A stretch of 64,000 nucleotides of DNA from Laspinema sp. D2d (lineage in GTDB: Bacteria > Cyanobacteriota > Cyanobacteriia > Cyanobacteriales > Laspinemataceae), in NCBI RefSeq assembly GCF_025370755.1, contig NZ_JAMXFC010000002.1, positions 124,001 to 188,000 on the forward strand, in the 5' to 3' direction. The translations under genes and the position numbers were made by a program. Position 1 is the stretch's first letter. Each line of letters opens with the position of its first letter. Positions 37,955 to 46,892 of this stretch are shown in pieces. Below the pieces are notes generated by a model. That model was not told the origin of the DNA. It saw nothing but the letters and a program-made list of their open reading frames with translations, and searched no databases.

Positions 37955-38204
37955 GCCATTGCTCCTGAAGTCCCTTGCTAATTGCAGCCTCCATATCCTC
38001 TAAAGTTTTAGGAGAACCTTGATACTTCAAACACCCTGCGACTTCATTTAAAGTAGTAGCAGGAAAAGGCTGTTTGGGCTGAATCAGAATCCCTTTTCCC
38101 GTATCAATCAAGATGATTTCCGTCCCCACTTCCAAGCTATAAGTTTTCCGCATTTCCGGGGGGATAATAACCTGTCCTGTTTCTGAGACTTTCGCAATTT
38201 CCAT
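37941..38204 (-). CDS. vapB: VapB/AbrB-type antitoxin
   Basis: An 87-aa protein with an N-terminal swapped-hairpin AbrB/MazE DNA-binding domain (KVSETGQVIIPPEMRK, then LEVGTEIILI) and a C-terminal tail (LEDMEAAISKGLQEQW) that should wrap the toxin. It overlaps the VapC gene by 14 bases and comes first, the normal order. It probably represses its own promoter in the region 38205-38260. Confidence 0.9.
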   Translation of the reverse strand: MEIAKVSETGQVIIPPEMRKTYSLEVGTEIILIDTGKGILIQPKQPFPATTLNEVAGCLKYQGSPKTLEDMEAAISKGLQEQWHDCS

Positions 38205-38260
38205 CAGTGAATGAGTTAAAATTTTTAATTAATTATAACTCATGTCATCATCAGTTTGGG

Positions 38261-38525
38261 TCAAGTTAAAGAAGATTGAACTTCTGCGGTGAGGATTGTT
38301 TCAGCTTCGGTGCTGAGTTCTGAACTCCCATCATATAGCCCATCCAGGAACGGGTCAGCGGTGGGGGGATGCAGAAAGGGTATTAGGGGCTAAATTCGCT
38401 TGTAAATACTGGGCGATCGCCTCATGCAGCAGAGTCTCGAAACGTTTCTGTTCTTGTATCGCAATCCGTACCCGTTGGGTCAAGGTTTGGGGGTCAAGTT
38501 TCTAATTGAGGGTAATTTCTAGCAT
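38261..38525 (-). pseudogene. Decayed small antitoxin-like gene (nonsense plus frameshift)
   Basis: On the minus strand an ATG at 38525 reads MLEITLN, then TAG, then KLDPQTLTQRVRIAIQEQKR, LLHEAIAQYLQANLAPNT and a frameshift. The neighbouring frame continues with PTADPFLDGLYDGSSELSTE and ends TGA at 38261. The frame change falls at or near a C6 run (G6 on the plus strand, about 38365). The total length, 265 bases, is one more than a multiple of three, consistent with a single indel. The reading resembles small cyanobacterial antitoxins. Two independent lesions point to a dead gene lying between two live toxin-antitoxin pairs. Confidence 0.6.
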
Positions 38526-38606
38526 CGTTATCGTCTTTTGAGTTATGATATTTTATAAAATCCTACCAAAAACTCAATTTCTTAACTTTCAATGGAGCAA
38601 TTCATC

Positions 38607-38900
38607 ATGGCGACTAAAGCCCTGTCCCGGTATGTTAATCGCAACCCTGAGATTTTAGGCGGAGAACCTATTATCACCGGCACTCGGACATCAGTTCGCG
38701 CCATTGTGGGGCTATGGCGGATGGGCATTATGCCAGAAGAAATTCTCAGCCATTTGCCTCATCTGACTTTAGCACAAGTGTTTGATGCCTTGAGTTTTTA
38801 TCTCGATAATCAAGGGGAAATTAATGATTACATCGAAAAAAATCGAGTACCTGATGAATTAGTCCATCCATCTGTTAAGTCGGTGTTAAGTACATTATGA
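38607..38900 (+). CDS. DUF433-family antitoxin
   Basis: About 97 aa from ATG 38607, preceded by GGAG at a 9-base distance; ATG 38592 is an alternative. The sequence YVNRNPEILGGEPIITGTR, followed by VRAIVGLWRMG, is the DUF433 signature: a winged-helix-like protein that in cyanobacteria is usually paired with a DUF5615 PIN-like toxin. The TGA stop overlaps the start of the next gene by four bases (ATGA), indicating coupling. Confidence 0.88.
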   Translation: MATKALSRYVNRNPEILGGEPIITGTRTSVRAIVGLWRMGIMPEEILSHLPHLTLAQVFDALSFYLDNQGEINDYIEKNRVPDELVHPSVKSVLSTL

Positions 38901-39241
38901 CCTCTACTGCAACACTTTACACCGATGAGGATATGTCGGCTTTAGTTGCCACACTTCTCAAAGCCCGGGGTTTGGATATCACTACGGTTCCCGAACAAGG
39001 GGCGATCGGCAGGACGGATAGCGAGCAACTGGAATTTGCCAGTGGTGTGGGTCGGTGTATCCTGACTCATAATCGGGTTGATTTTGAGCAATTACATCTT
39101 CAGTATATGGCGGAGGGCAAAGAACATGAAGGCATTATTATAGTTCCTCAGAAAAATGCTTATGAAGTGGCACGGCGAGTTGGCATTTTAGTCCATACAC
39201 TGACTGCCAGTGAGATTAAGATTCAATTGCTATACGCCTAA
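38897..39241 (+). CDS. DUF5615 PIN-like toxin
   Basis: A 114-aa protein with the PIN-like fold of the DUF5615 family: LYTDEDMSALVATLLKARG supplies the first acidic cluster, and later come CILTHNRVDFEQL and EHEGIIIVPQ. The expected activity is RNA cleavage, neutralised by the DUF433 protein encoded immediately upstream with a 4-bp overlap. The pair is transcribed away from the VapBC pair, and a broken antitoxin-like gene lies between them. Confidence 0.85.
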   Translation: MTSTATLYTDEDMSALVATLLKARGLDITTVPEQGAIGRTDSEQLEFASGVGRCILTHNRVDFEQLHLQYMAEGKEHEGIIIVPQKNAYEVARRVGILVHTLTASEIKIQLLYA

Positions 39242-39269
39242 ATCTTCACTGATCCCTCACCCAGATCCC

Positions 39270-39343
39270 AGAAACCGACCGAAACCCGGTTTCTGCCATA
39301 ACCGATGCCTTTTCACCCCAATCGAGTTAAGAAACCCGGTTTC
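39270..39343. repeat. AGAAACC/GGTTTCT palindromic repeats
   Basis: AGAAACC and GGTTTCT (39270-39294) form one hairpin, and GAAACCCGGTTTC (39331-39343) a second. The same motif family occurs at 45540-45556 and 60278-60341. It lies between convergent genes, where it may help end transcription. Confidence 0.6.
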
Positions 39344-39354
39344 TCGCCTCTTTC

Positions 39355-40539
39355 TCAAAATTCCTGATTTTCTTCTTCTTCAAAATCCTGGTATAATTGT
39401 TCTAAATTTTGATGTTCAAACCGTCGAGAAACGCGCCGATATTTCTTAGATTCTAACTTCGGTTCATTTTGCTCGGTTCCTTTGCCTTTGCTTTTGACCT
39501 TCATGCTGGATTCGGGATTGCTTTGTTGGGAGAGGATTTCTTCATAGATAATCGCTTCTTCCAGAAACTCTAAATAATCATCATACCGTTCCCAATCTCC
39601 ACTCACCACACAGTTAGGTTCATCCCGGTGTAAGCAGTCGCTAAACTGACAGGTTCCTTCTTGCAAGCGTTGGCGCGCTTCGGGGAAATATTCGGCTAAT
39701 TCTCGCGGGGGAAAGTCGAGGTTGGGTTGATTGAATCCGGGGGAATCGGCGAGGAGTCCTCCGCTGGGGAGGTCAAATAATTCCACATGGCGGGTGGTGT
39801 GGCGTCCGCGTCCGAGTTTGCCGGAGACATCGCCCACTCGCAGGGTGGCAAAGGGGATGAGTTGGTTAATTAAGCTGGATTTGCCGACACCAGAGGGACC
39901 GGAAATTAAGGTGATTTTATCTTTGAGCCGATCGCGCACGGCATCAATACCAACTCCGGTTTCTACACTAATAAATAAAGGTTGATATCCCCAACTTTCT
40001 AACCGTTCTTGCCACTCAATTCGCTCTTGTTCTGAAACTAAATCGGTTTTATTTAAACATAATAAAACCGATAATCCAGTGGATTCAGCTTTGACTAAAA
40101 AGCGGGTGAGTTGATGAGGGTCGAGGGTGGGTTCTTCAATGGCAAAGACGAGCAGCACCTGGTTGGCATTGGCGATCGCTGGACGATCCAGTTCCGTTTG
40201 CCGGGGGAAGACTTCGGCGACTGCTCCTCTGCCGCCTTCCCAGTCCGGTTCTTCTATCACCACGCGATCGCCTACCATCACCTGCTGCCCGATTTTTTTC
40301 AAGCGCGATCGCCGGGTACAAAGCAGGGTGGATGCAGTCGTCATGGGGGTATCCAACTGCACCCGATAATAATTCGCTTGGACTGCCACAACTGTCCCAG
40401 TAATCAGGGATTCAGCCTGATCTCCAGTCCGGGGAAAGTGCAACTCCGGGCGATCGCCTGGGAGGGATATATTCCCGCAGTCGGGACTCCCTCCCTTTGT
40501 CCCCATCAGGGTCTCTGCTTCATCCTTGCCGTTACTCAT
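39355..40539 (-). CDS. rsgA: Ribosome small subunit-dependent GTPase A
   Basis: A 394-aa circularly permuted GTPase that helps mature the 30S ribosomal subunit. After an OB-fold (about residues 45-115) the G motifs come in permuted order: NKTD 163-166 (G4), GPSGVGKSS 214-222 (G1), and DSPGF 265-269 (G3). The zinc ligands are C297, C302, H304 and C310 (GTCQFSDCLHRDEPNC). The N-terminal 40 residues and the charged C-terminal tail are extensions compared with E. coli. The start overlaps the TusA-like gene by four bases, so it is the last gene of a coupled dnaJ-tusA-rsgA unit. Confidence 0.95.
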   Translation of the reverse strand: MSNGKDEAETLMGTKGGSPDCGNISLPGDRPELHFPRTGDQAESLITGTVVAVQANYYRVQLDTPMTTASTLLCTRRSRLKKIGQQVMVGDRVVIEEPDWEGGRGAVAEVFPRQTELDRPAIANANQVLLVFAIEEPTLDPHQLTRFLVKAESTGLSVLLCLNKTDLVSEQERIEWQERLESWGYQPLFISVETGVGIDAVRDRLKDKITLISGPSGVGKSSLINQLIPFATLRVGDVSGKLGRGRHTTRHVELFDLPSGGLLADSPGFNQPNLDFPPRELAEYFPEARQRLQEGTCQFSDCLHRDEPNCVVSGDWERYDDYLEFLEEAIIYEEILSQQSNPESSMKVKSKGKGTEQNEPKLESKKYRRVSRRFEHQNLEQLYQDFEEEENQEF

Positions 40540-40796
40540 GCAGATTTCGCCGCACGTCGAACTTGAATGGCAAAAAACCCCCCTCGGTCCTCAATCAATT
40601 CCATGATATGTCCATCCATCACCAGACTATCGGGAACCTGTTCGATGGGTTCTCCCGGGTCCAGCCAGACTTCTAGCACTTCCCCGGGATTCATTTTATC
40701 CAAGCGCAGTTTGGTCCGCACGAAATTCATCGGACAAGGAGTTCCGCGCAGATCCAGGGTCGGGTAATCGGATTCAGAGGTTAGATTTTGGGTCAC
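40536..40796 (-). CDS. TusA-family sulfurtransferase-like protein
   Basis: An 86-aa protein with the TusA fold and the active-site motif C21-P in [16 protein letters not shown]. TusA-family proteins relay sulfur as a persulfide for tRNA thiolation or cofactor synthesis. No other sulfur-relay gene is adjacent, so the acceptor is unknown. The start is GTG, overlapping the dnaJ stop by four bases (GTGA), and the end overlaps the rsgA start by four. The coupling to dnaJ and rsgA suggests coordinated translation with proteostasis genes. Confidence 0.88.
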   Translation of the reverse strand: MTQNLTSESDYPTLDLRGTPCPMNFVRTKLRLDKMNPGEVLEVWLDPGEPIEQVPDSLVMDGHIMELIEDRGGFFAIQVRRAAKSA

Positions 40797-41923
40797 TTGT
40801 TAAACAAATCTCCTAAAAATCCTTTACCCCCTTTACCAATGCGATCGCCTTTCAGTTTTGCCAACTGTTCCAGCAAGGGCCGTTCTTCTGCCGTTAACTT
40901 CGTCGGAATATCGATCGCCACAGAAATCAGATGATCCCCACGCACTGCCGGATTCCCTAACTTCGGAACCCCTTTCCCATCCAACTTGATTACCGTATTC
41001 GGTTGAGTACCCGCAGGAATCGTGAGTTCCGTTGGTCCATCCACCGTATTCACATCCAGACGACATCCCAAAATCGCTTGGAGGTAACTAATCTTAATTT
41101 CCGAGAGGATATTAATATTGTCGCGCTGAAACTCCGCATCTTCATTCACGAACAAATAAACGTACAAATCCCCCGACGGACCGCCCCTTGCACCAGCATC
41201 TCCTTCCGCTGAAACCCGCAAGCGAGTCCCATTATCTACCCCGGGTGGCACGTTAATTTTGAGTTTCTTGGTCTCTTGTTTGACCCCGGCCCCATTACAG
41301 GCTTCGCATTTATCCTCAATGGTTTCCCCAGTGCCGTTACAGGTGGGACAAACCGAGACTTGAGTGAAGCTGCCAAAGGGGGTACGGGTAGCGCGGCGGA
41401 CCTGTCCCGCGCCATTGCAGGTGCCACAGGTGCGGGGACGGGTTCCGGGTTTCGCCCCGGTCCCTACACAGGAGCTACAGGTTTCCAGATGAGAAATGCG
41501 AATTTCTTTTTCGCCGCCAAAGATGGCTTCCCGAAAATCCAGCTTCAAATCCAGACGCAAATCATCCCCGCGCACCGGACCGCTTCTTCTGCGGCCCTGT
41601 TGACCGGGAACACCACCCCCAGCAAAGCCATTGAAAAAGCTTTCAAAGATGTCAGCAAAGCCCATATCGCCCATATCACCGAATCCTGGCCCTCCGGCAC
41701 CGGAACTGACTCCGGCTTCGCCAAATCGGTCATAACGTGCGCGGACTTCCGGTTCGCTCAGGATTTCGTAAGCGTGATTGATTTCTTTAAAGCGCTCTTC
41801 AGCGCCCTCTTCTTTATTGACATCTGGGTGATATTTGCGCGCTAACCGGCGGTAGGCACGTTTAATCTCTTCTTTGTCAGCAGTGCGAGCAACACCTAGA
41901 ATTTCATAGTAATCGCGGGCCAT
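40793..41923 (-). CDS. dnaJ: Chaperone DnaJ (type I)
   Basis: A 376-aa co-chaperone that stimulates DnaK ATPase and binds unfolded protein. The J domain spans residues 1-70 with HPD at 32-34. A Gly/Phe-rich region follows ([20 protein letters not shown]). Four zinc-finger CxxCxGxG motifs ([32 protein letters not shown]) make it a full-length class I DnaJ, and the beta-rich C-terminal substrate domain completes it. It lies downstream of dnaK with a gap of 142 bases and is coupled to the TusA-like gene. Confidence 0.97.
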   Translation of the reverse strand: MARDYYEILGVARTADKEEIKRAYRRLARKYHPDVNKEEGAEERFKEINHAYEILSEPEVRARYDRFGEAGVSSGAGGPGFGDMGDMGFADIFESFFNGFAGGGVPGQQGRRRSGPVRGDDLRLDLKLDFREAIFGGEKEIRISHLETCSSCVGTGAKPGTRPRTCGTCNGAGQVRRATRTPFGSFTQVSVCPTCNGTGETIEDKCEACNGAGVKQETKKLKINVPPGVDNGTRLRVSAEGDAGARGGPSGDLYVYLFVNEDAEFQRDNINILSEIKISYLQAILGCRLDVNTVDGPTELTIPAGTQPNTVIKLDGKGVPKLGNPAVRGDHLISVAIDIPTKLTAEERPLLEQLAKLKGDRIGKGGKGFLGDLFNK

Positions 41924-42065
41924 AGAGCGCTTCTGGTAAAAATAAAAAACAAAAGGGACGCAAGCAATGGACTGTCATTTGGGGCGACAACCCCGGAAAG
42001 GTTTGGTTGTGGGAATCAGGGGGGAGACCTCTGATTCCCTTCTCAGTCTAGGGACCGATCGGGAG

Positions 42066-43925
42066 TTACTCCGATGTATTGGCTTCTTCTTTTTCCTCTT
42101 CTTCCTCCACTGGGTTAGATTGCTGATAGACGGCAATTCCCACCGAGAAGAGAGTTTCTTGGAATGCGGACATTCGCTGTTTAAGCTCTTCAACCTCAAC
42201 GGTTTTATTTTCGAGGGCTGCTTTTAGCTGTTTTGCTCTGTCCTTAAGTTCTGCTTTGAGCTCCTCGCTCAACAGAGCCACGTTATCTTTTAAAGTCGCT
42301 TTATAATTATAGAACAGGCTTTCAGCCTGGTTTTTAATTTCTGCGACTTGTTTGCGATAGCGGTCTTCGTCGGCATATTTTTCCGCATCTAGGCGCATTT
42401 TTTCGATTTCTTCGTCGCTCAAACCACCTGTGCTCGTGATTTGGATGCTTTGGACGCGTTCGGTGCCTTTGTCTGTGGCGGAGACATTGAGAATGCCATT
42501 AGCATCAATTTCAAAGGAGACTTCGATTTGAGGAACCCCTCGGGGTGCGGGGGGGATTTTATCCAAGACGAAGTTACCCAGGCTTTTGTTATCTTTGACC
42601 ATTGCCCGTTCCCCTTGCAGCACATGGATTTCTACTTCCCGTTGTCCATCGGTGGCGGTGGAGAAGGTTTGGGCGCGGCTGGTGGGAATGGTCGTGTTGC
42701 GATCGATAATTTTGGTGAAAACGCCGCCGAGGGTTTCGATGCCGAGGGAGAGGGGAGTCACGTCCAACAATAGGACATCTTGGACTTCGCCGCCGAGGAC
42801 CCCGGCTTGGATGCCAGCCCCGATCGCCACCGCTTCATCAGGATTGACGGTGCGATCGGGTTCTTTGCCGCCAAAATAATCACTAATGGCTTTTTGAACC
42901 GCAGGAATCCGCGTAGAACCGCCCACTAAGATAATCCGATCGATTTCCTCGATACTCAGGGTGCTATCTTTAATCGCCTGGACGACGGGTTCTAAGCTCA
43001 GTTTGACCAAATCGCTAACGAGTTCTTCAAACTGTCCTCGGGTCAACTCCATTTCCAAGTGTTTGGGTCCGGTTTCGTCGGCACTGATAAAGGGGAGGTT
43101 AATGGCGGCACTCTCCCGCGAGGAGAGTTCAATTTTGGCTTTTTCTGCCGCTTCCCGAATCCGTTGGACGGCCATTTTATCGACGGAGAGGTCGATCCCC
43201 TCATTGATGCGAAATTGTTCGACCATCCATTTGACTAGGGTGGTATCGAAGTCATCCCCGCCGAGGTGGTTATTGCCGGAGGTGGATTTGACTTCAAAGA
43301 TGCCGTCTCCGAGTTGGAGAATGGAGACATCTAAGGTCCCGCCTCCGAGGTCAAACACGAGGATGGTGTGGTCTTGTCCTTGTTTGTCTAAGCCGTAGGA
43401 GAGGGCGGCGGCGGTGGGTTCGTTGATGATTCGCAGCACTTCTAAGCCAGCGATCGTGCCTGCATCTTTGGTGGCTTGGCGTTGAGCGTCAGTAAAGTAA
43501 GCCGGAACGGTAATCACGGCTTGAGTGACTTCTTCTGAGAGATAGGCTTCGGCATCCTCTTTGAGCTTTTGCAGGATCATGGCCGAAATTTCCTGGGGGG
43601 TGTAGGTGGTTCCCCGGATTTTCACATCTACGGTGTTGTCTCTGCCTTTGGTACAGGTGTAGGGAACTCGGGATCGTTCTTCTTCTGTGTCTTCCCAGCG
43701 ACGACCGATAAAGCGTTTGATGCTGTAGACGGTATTTTCAGCGTTGGTGACGGCTTGGCGTTTGGCAAGCTGTCCAACAACGCGAGCGCCATTTTTAGCA
43801 ATTCCCACAATACTGGGGGTGGTGCGTCCGCCTTCGGTGTTGCTAATCACGTTGGGTTTACCGCCCTCTAAGACAGCAACACAACTATTAGTGGTCCCGA
43901 GGTCAATTCCGATGACTTTTCCCAT
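42066..43925 (-). CDS. dnaK: Chaperone DnaK (Hsp70)
   Basis: A 619-aa Hsp70. The ATPase domain starts [20 protein letters not shown] and includes [17 protein letters not shown] and [14 protein letters not shown]. The substrate-binding domain begins about residue 390 ([17 protein letters not shown]), and a short acidic C-terminus ends [13 protein letters not shown]. Neighbouring grpE upstream and dnaJ downstream give the classical heat-shock cluster. In cyanobacteria this cluster usually carries the DnaK2-type housekeeping paralogue; I infer that here from context. No CIRCE element was seen upstream of the cluster. Confidence 0.98.
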   Translation of the reverse strand: MGKVIGIDLGTTNSCVAVLEGGKPNVISNTEGGRTTPSIVGIAKNGARVVGQLAKRQAVTNAENTVYSIKRFIGRRWEDTEEERSRVPYTCTKGRDNTVDVKIRGTTYTPQEISAMILQKLKEDAEAYLSEEVTQAVITVPAYFTDAQRQATKDAGTIAGLEVLRIINEPTAAALSYGLDKQGQDHTILVFDLGGGTLDVSILQLGDGIFEVKSTSGNNHLGGDDFDTTLVKWMVEQFRINEGIDLSVDKMAVQRIREAAEKAKIELSSRESAAINLPFISADETGPKHLEMELTRGQFEELVSDLVKLSLEPVVQAIKDSTLSIEEIDRIILVGGSTRIPAVQKAISDYFGGKEPDRTVNPDEAVAIGAGIQAGVLGGEVQDVLLLDVTPLSLGIETLGGVFTKIIDRNTTIPTSRAQTFSTATDGQREVEIHVLQGERAMVKDNKSLGNFVLDKIPPAPRGVPQIEVSFEIDANGILNVSATDKGTERVQSIQITSTGGLSDEEIEKMRLDAEKYADEDRYRKQVAEIKNQAESLFYNYKATLKDNVALLSEELKAELKDRAKQLKAALENKTVEVEELKQRMSAFQETLFSVGIAVYQQSNPVEEEEEKEEANTSE

Positions 43926-44085
43926 AGCGGTTCGGCGATTTAAAGTGTGCGTGGCAATTGGGGGAAGGGTGGGTTCCAGTCGCGACAGGGGAGGGCGACG
44001 GGGTGGGGGGAGGATACCGGGTTGGGGCCCGAGGTTCGGACCGGCGATCGGGCGACTGGGATGCCGCCGATCATGGAGGATGGGG

Positions 44086-44871
44086 TTATTCTTGAGGACT
44101 GTCGGGAGTTTCTGAGGCGATCGCTTCTTCTTCGTCCTCGGGTGCTGCCGCGACTTTCACCAGTGCGTGTCGCAAGACGCGATCGCCAAGCATATAACCC
44201 CGGCGGAATTCATCGGTGACGATGCCTTCAGCATACTCCCGGGTGGGTTCGCGCATCACGGCCTCATGAAAGTTCGGGTCGAACTCTTCTCCCTTGGGAT
44301 ACATGGCAGAGACGCCGATGCGTTTGAGGCTTTCTACCATCTGCTTATAAACGCTCAGGTAGCTTTTATGAAGGTTCATTTCCCCATCGTTTTGGGGTTT
44401 AATTTGTTCTTTGGCTCGCTCAAAGTTATCCACGACGGATAACAATTCGCGGATCGTGGCACATTTGGCTTGTGCTTCAAGTTCGAGCTTTTCTTTTTGG
44501 GTGCGCTTGCGGAAGTTGTCAAAATCTGCGGCTAATCTAGCATATTGGCTTTTTAATTCTTCTAACTGAATGCTAAACGCTTGATTAGCCTGGACTAAGG
44601 CTTCCATCGCCATGTACTCTTCCGGACTAGCTTCTTGGGTGTCGGGTGCGGCGGCGGTGGGTTCCGCTGTTTCGGTTGTGCCACTCTCTTCTACCCTGAC
44701 TTCCCGAGGGGCGTCCTGCACTTTCCCTTGATGACCCCATTCATCGGAGGCGACTGCCTCGGATGCGTCATCAGCGGAATTGGATGCTCCGCCGGAGTTC
44801 TCCGCTGCCCATTCTGTTTGTGTTTTTTCTTGCTGTTTTTGTTCTTCTGTCACTTGAGCCTCCTTGGACAT
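44086..44871 (-). CDS. grpE: Nucleotide exchange factor GrpE
   Basis: About 261 aa from ATG 44871 ([14 protein letters not shown]); the frame stays open up to 44943, but the extra 24 residues look non-coding. An acidic, probably disordered N-terminus of about 85 residues precedes the long coiled coil ([20 protein letters not shown]) and the beta-wing ([20 protein letters not shown]), ending with [10 protein letters not shown]. GrpE releases ADP from DnaK. It is the first gene of grpE-dnaK-dnaJ on the minus strand, 160 bases before dnaK. Confidence 0.96.
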   Translation of the reverse strand: MSKEAQVTEEQKQQEKTQTEWAAENSGGASNSADDASEAVASDEWGHQGKVQDAPREVRVEESGTTETAEPTAAAPDTQEASPEEYMAMEALVQANQAFSIQLEELKSQYARLAADFDNFRKRTQKEKLELEAQAKCATIRELLSVVDNFERAKEQIKPQNDGEMNLHKSYLSVYKQMVESLKRIGVSAMYPKGEEFDPNFHEAVMREPTREYAEGIVTDEFRRGYMLGDRVLRHALVKVAAAPEDEEEAIASETPDSPQE

Positions 44872-45803
44872 TTGGAAACCCCCGCGTCTTAAGACCGGGG
44901 AGGAAAAATGACTGAGGGGACGGGTATCCCTCGCGCTTTTCAACTACAGATCAGCGCCCAGCCTCGGTTGTCCCATGCCAACTCTCCTATTTTAGAAACT
45001 GGCCTTACTATCCCTAGGTCAGTGGGTGAAGCGAAAGCGATCGCTCCCAACAGAATCCTTGATTAGCCTGGAGCTGACCTTTTTAAGCGCACTGGAGTTC
45101 ACTTTACCATTTTATTACCCTCCCTGACAGGGGGGCAGGGGTCCTCTAACACTGCCCCGGTGACTGGCCCAAATGAGGGGAATGATCAGGCTATTGTCAG
45201 TTAATTATGATTAATTCAGGATGGGTAATCAGCGGGGATCAGGCATTTGCAAAAAATTTCCTCGAAGTTTTTAAAGATTTTGTAAATTTTGACGCTGAAT
45301 TGGGCCGGGAATCGGTTATAAACTGTCTATGATGCAGCGGATAGTTTGAAGACTCTGTAAAACTTAATAAATATTTAGGAGAATTGGGGAAATCTAATGA
45401 AAGAAGATGAGATAATTAAATGAATTCGCTCAGGATGCCAGTAGCGGTTTTACCCTAGCCTCTTTACTGAGAATAAATCCTTTAATAACAACCCGCAGGA
45501 TGCTCCCTGAGAGAATTTTAAGTCTAATTGCTCTACTTTAAGAAACCAAGTTTCAGTTAGAATAGTCATAGAGAATAGGAAAGAAAAAGTCTTCAGGCGA
45601 TCGCCACAGAGGAAAGGAGCGAATTTCACGATTCTGTTTCCACCATTCCACTGCCAGCGGAAAGCCAATTATTTTTTATCACCGCTCTCTACTCACCGAC
45701 GACTTAGAACAGGAGCAATTTTCCGGAGCCTTGCGGAATTGGGGTGCAACTGACATCTACAACAGAACCCTTATGCCAACTTCACCGATTCGGGAGGCTA
45801 ATT
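44872..45803. other. 930-bp region without a supported gene
   Basis: This is the shared upstream region of grpE and of the plus-strand gene at 45804. A short frame at 45397-45423 (ATG preceded by AGGAGA, eight codons) is too small to call. A GAAAC/GTTTC repeat lies at about 45540-45556. A minus-strand frame near 45450-45668 has no family features. The grpE promoter must lie here, but boxes could not be assigned with confidence. Confidence 0.55.
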
Positions 45804-46247
45804 GTGAAAGAACTCACCCCAGATTCCTATCCAGAACAATCCGTCGATGATGTCGTCCACTCCTACGATCGCATTCTATTAGCGATCGTTGTCACTGGGC
45901 TTTTATACTGGTTTCATATTGCTTGGCGCGATCCCAACACTCCTGCTCAAGTTGTTGACGCCAATCTGCCCACGGTGGAACTGTTATCGGAAGTCGCTGC
46001 TGACCAAGTATTGCAAGCCGTTTCCACAGAGTCGGGTTTACCCAAATCAGCACTACAAATTGTAGAGAGCGAACCCGAAATCGGGGTAGGAGCGATTTGC
46101 GAGGCGATCGCCGCTGATTGCAGTTTGACACCCCGACCCTCTGTCCAAGTAAAGATTGCAAGTCAGGAACAACTTTGGGTGTATCGGCTCAACCATTCCG
46201 GACCGGAAGTAAAAGTTGAAAAAATCAGTTCTTCTCGCCTGGAGTGA
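45804..46247 (+). CDS. Hypothetical single-span membrane protein
   Basis: A 147-aa protein from GTG 45804, chosen because GGGAGG lies six bases upstream; a more distal start at 45744 lacks this. One membrane helix (ILLAIVVTGLLYWFHIAW, residues about 24-41) is followed by a soluble domain of about 100 residues with two cysteines (AICEAIAADCSL) and a C-terminal beta-like stretch (EQLWVYRLNHSG). The soluble part probably lies outside the cytoplasm. I do not recognise the family. It is transcribed away from grpE. Confidence 0.65.
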   Translation: MKELTPDSYPEQSVDDVVHSYDRILLAIVVTGLLYWFHIAWRDPNTPAQVVDANLPTVELLSEVAADQVLQAVSTESGLPKSALQIVESEPEIGVGAICEAIAADCSLTPRPSVQVKIASQEQLWVYRLNHSGPEVKVEKISSSRLE

Positions 46248-46368
46248 ACCCCAAAGTGCGGCGCTTTGACTAACAAATACTGCGGCATTTAAGGATAATC
46301 AATTTATGAACCTCCACAGAGGGCCAACTAGATTGAACAGATTAGGTCTGGGAATGGGTACATCGATC

Positions 46369-46409
46369 AATCGCTCCTGTAAGTTGAACTTGCAGGAGCG
46401 ATTTGTTTT
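46369..46409 (+). terminator. Strong terminator hairpin
   Basis: AATCGCTCCTGTAAGT (46369-46384) pairs with ACTTGCAGGAGCGATT (46388-46403) over 16 pairs with one G-T, around a TGA loop, followed by TGTTTT. It lies 122 bases after the stop of the 147-aa gene. The distance leaves room for a small transcript, but none is evident. Confidence 0.8.
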
Positions 46410-46537
46410 AAAGATAGGATTAAATTGATAAAAACCCCTTCATTTTGGGTTATAAATAAATCATCGGTCTCCCCGAGGCGATCGCCTTATCCCTAGAGAC
46501 CCTCAAACCCCAGTTGTTTTTATAGGTGCGTCGGAAT

Positions 46538-46660
46538 ATGATCCTCGCTTTAGAACTGCCCATTTCTAATAGCCTAATCGCTCAAATTTCCTTTACCCTA
46601 GTTGTAGCCGGAATTTTTCTGTGGCAAGCATTCAAGGCTTACCAAGAAGTGAAAAAATAA
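46538..46660 (+). CDS. 40-aa single-transmembrane small protein
   Basis: ATG 46538 to TAA 46660 encodes 40 residues. A short N-terminus (MILALELPISNSLIAQ) is followed by one membrane helix (ISFTLVVAGIFLWQAF) and a basic tail, KAYQEVKK. Size, single helix and positive C-terminus resemble the small thylakoid subunits of cyanobacteria, such as NDH-1 or cytochrome b6f accessory proteins; NdhP is one candidate, which I cannot confirm. It lies between a strong terminator and a 13-bp hairpin, so it forms its own small transcription unit upstream of purH. No strong ribosome binding site is seen. Confidence 0.65.
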   Translation: MILALELPISNSLIAQISFTLVVAGIFLWQAFKAYQEVKK

Positions 46661-46676
46661 GGGGAATCGATGAGAC

Positions 46677-46716
46677 GGTGGCGACAACCCCCAGGGCCGG
46701 TTCGGTTGTCGCCACC
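46677..46716 (+). terminator. 13-bp hairpin after the 40-aa gene
   Basis: GGTGGCGACAACC (46677-46689) and GGTTGTCGCCACC (46704-46716) form a perfect 13-bp stem with a 14-base loop, starting 17 bases after the stop. There is no T run directly after it, so its strength as a terminator is uncertain. Confidence 0.6.
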
Positions 46717-46892
46717 TGTCGGAACCTCTCACCTTTCCCCTTGATCTCACAATTTAGGTTAACCGGGGTAGGTCAACCCTTCCCCCAAAAAAATCTTGAA
46801 CCCGAAAAACCCGACAAAAATTTCACAGAAATATCCAAGGAAGGATTATCCTAGTAGAGACCAAATTCCACACTCTCAAAGGATGATTCATC

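Noticed and set aside
42441-43871. Long plus-strand frames opposite dnaK
   Set aside because: Antisense readings of a highly conserved Hsp70 gene with strong codon bias; no independent support.
44872-45100. CIRCE element (TTAGCACTC-N9-GAGTGCTAA) before grpE
   Set aside because: GCACT and GAGT-like fragments occur near 45080-45090, but the 9-bp arms and 9-base spacing are not present.
45450-45668. 72-codon minus-strand frame
   Set aside because: It overlaps a GAAAC/GTTTC repeat, has no ribosome binding site and no family resemblance.
46291-46440. 40-codon frame across the terminator hairpin (starts MNLHRGP)
   Set aside because: It reads through a strong terminator stem and has no family features; the hairpin is better supported than the frame.
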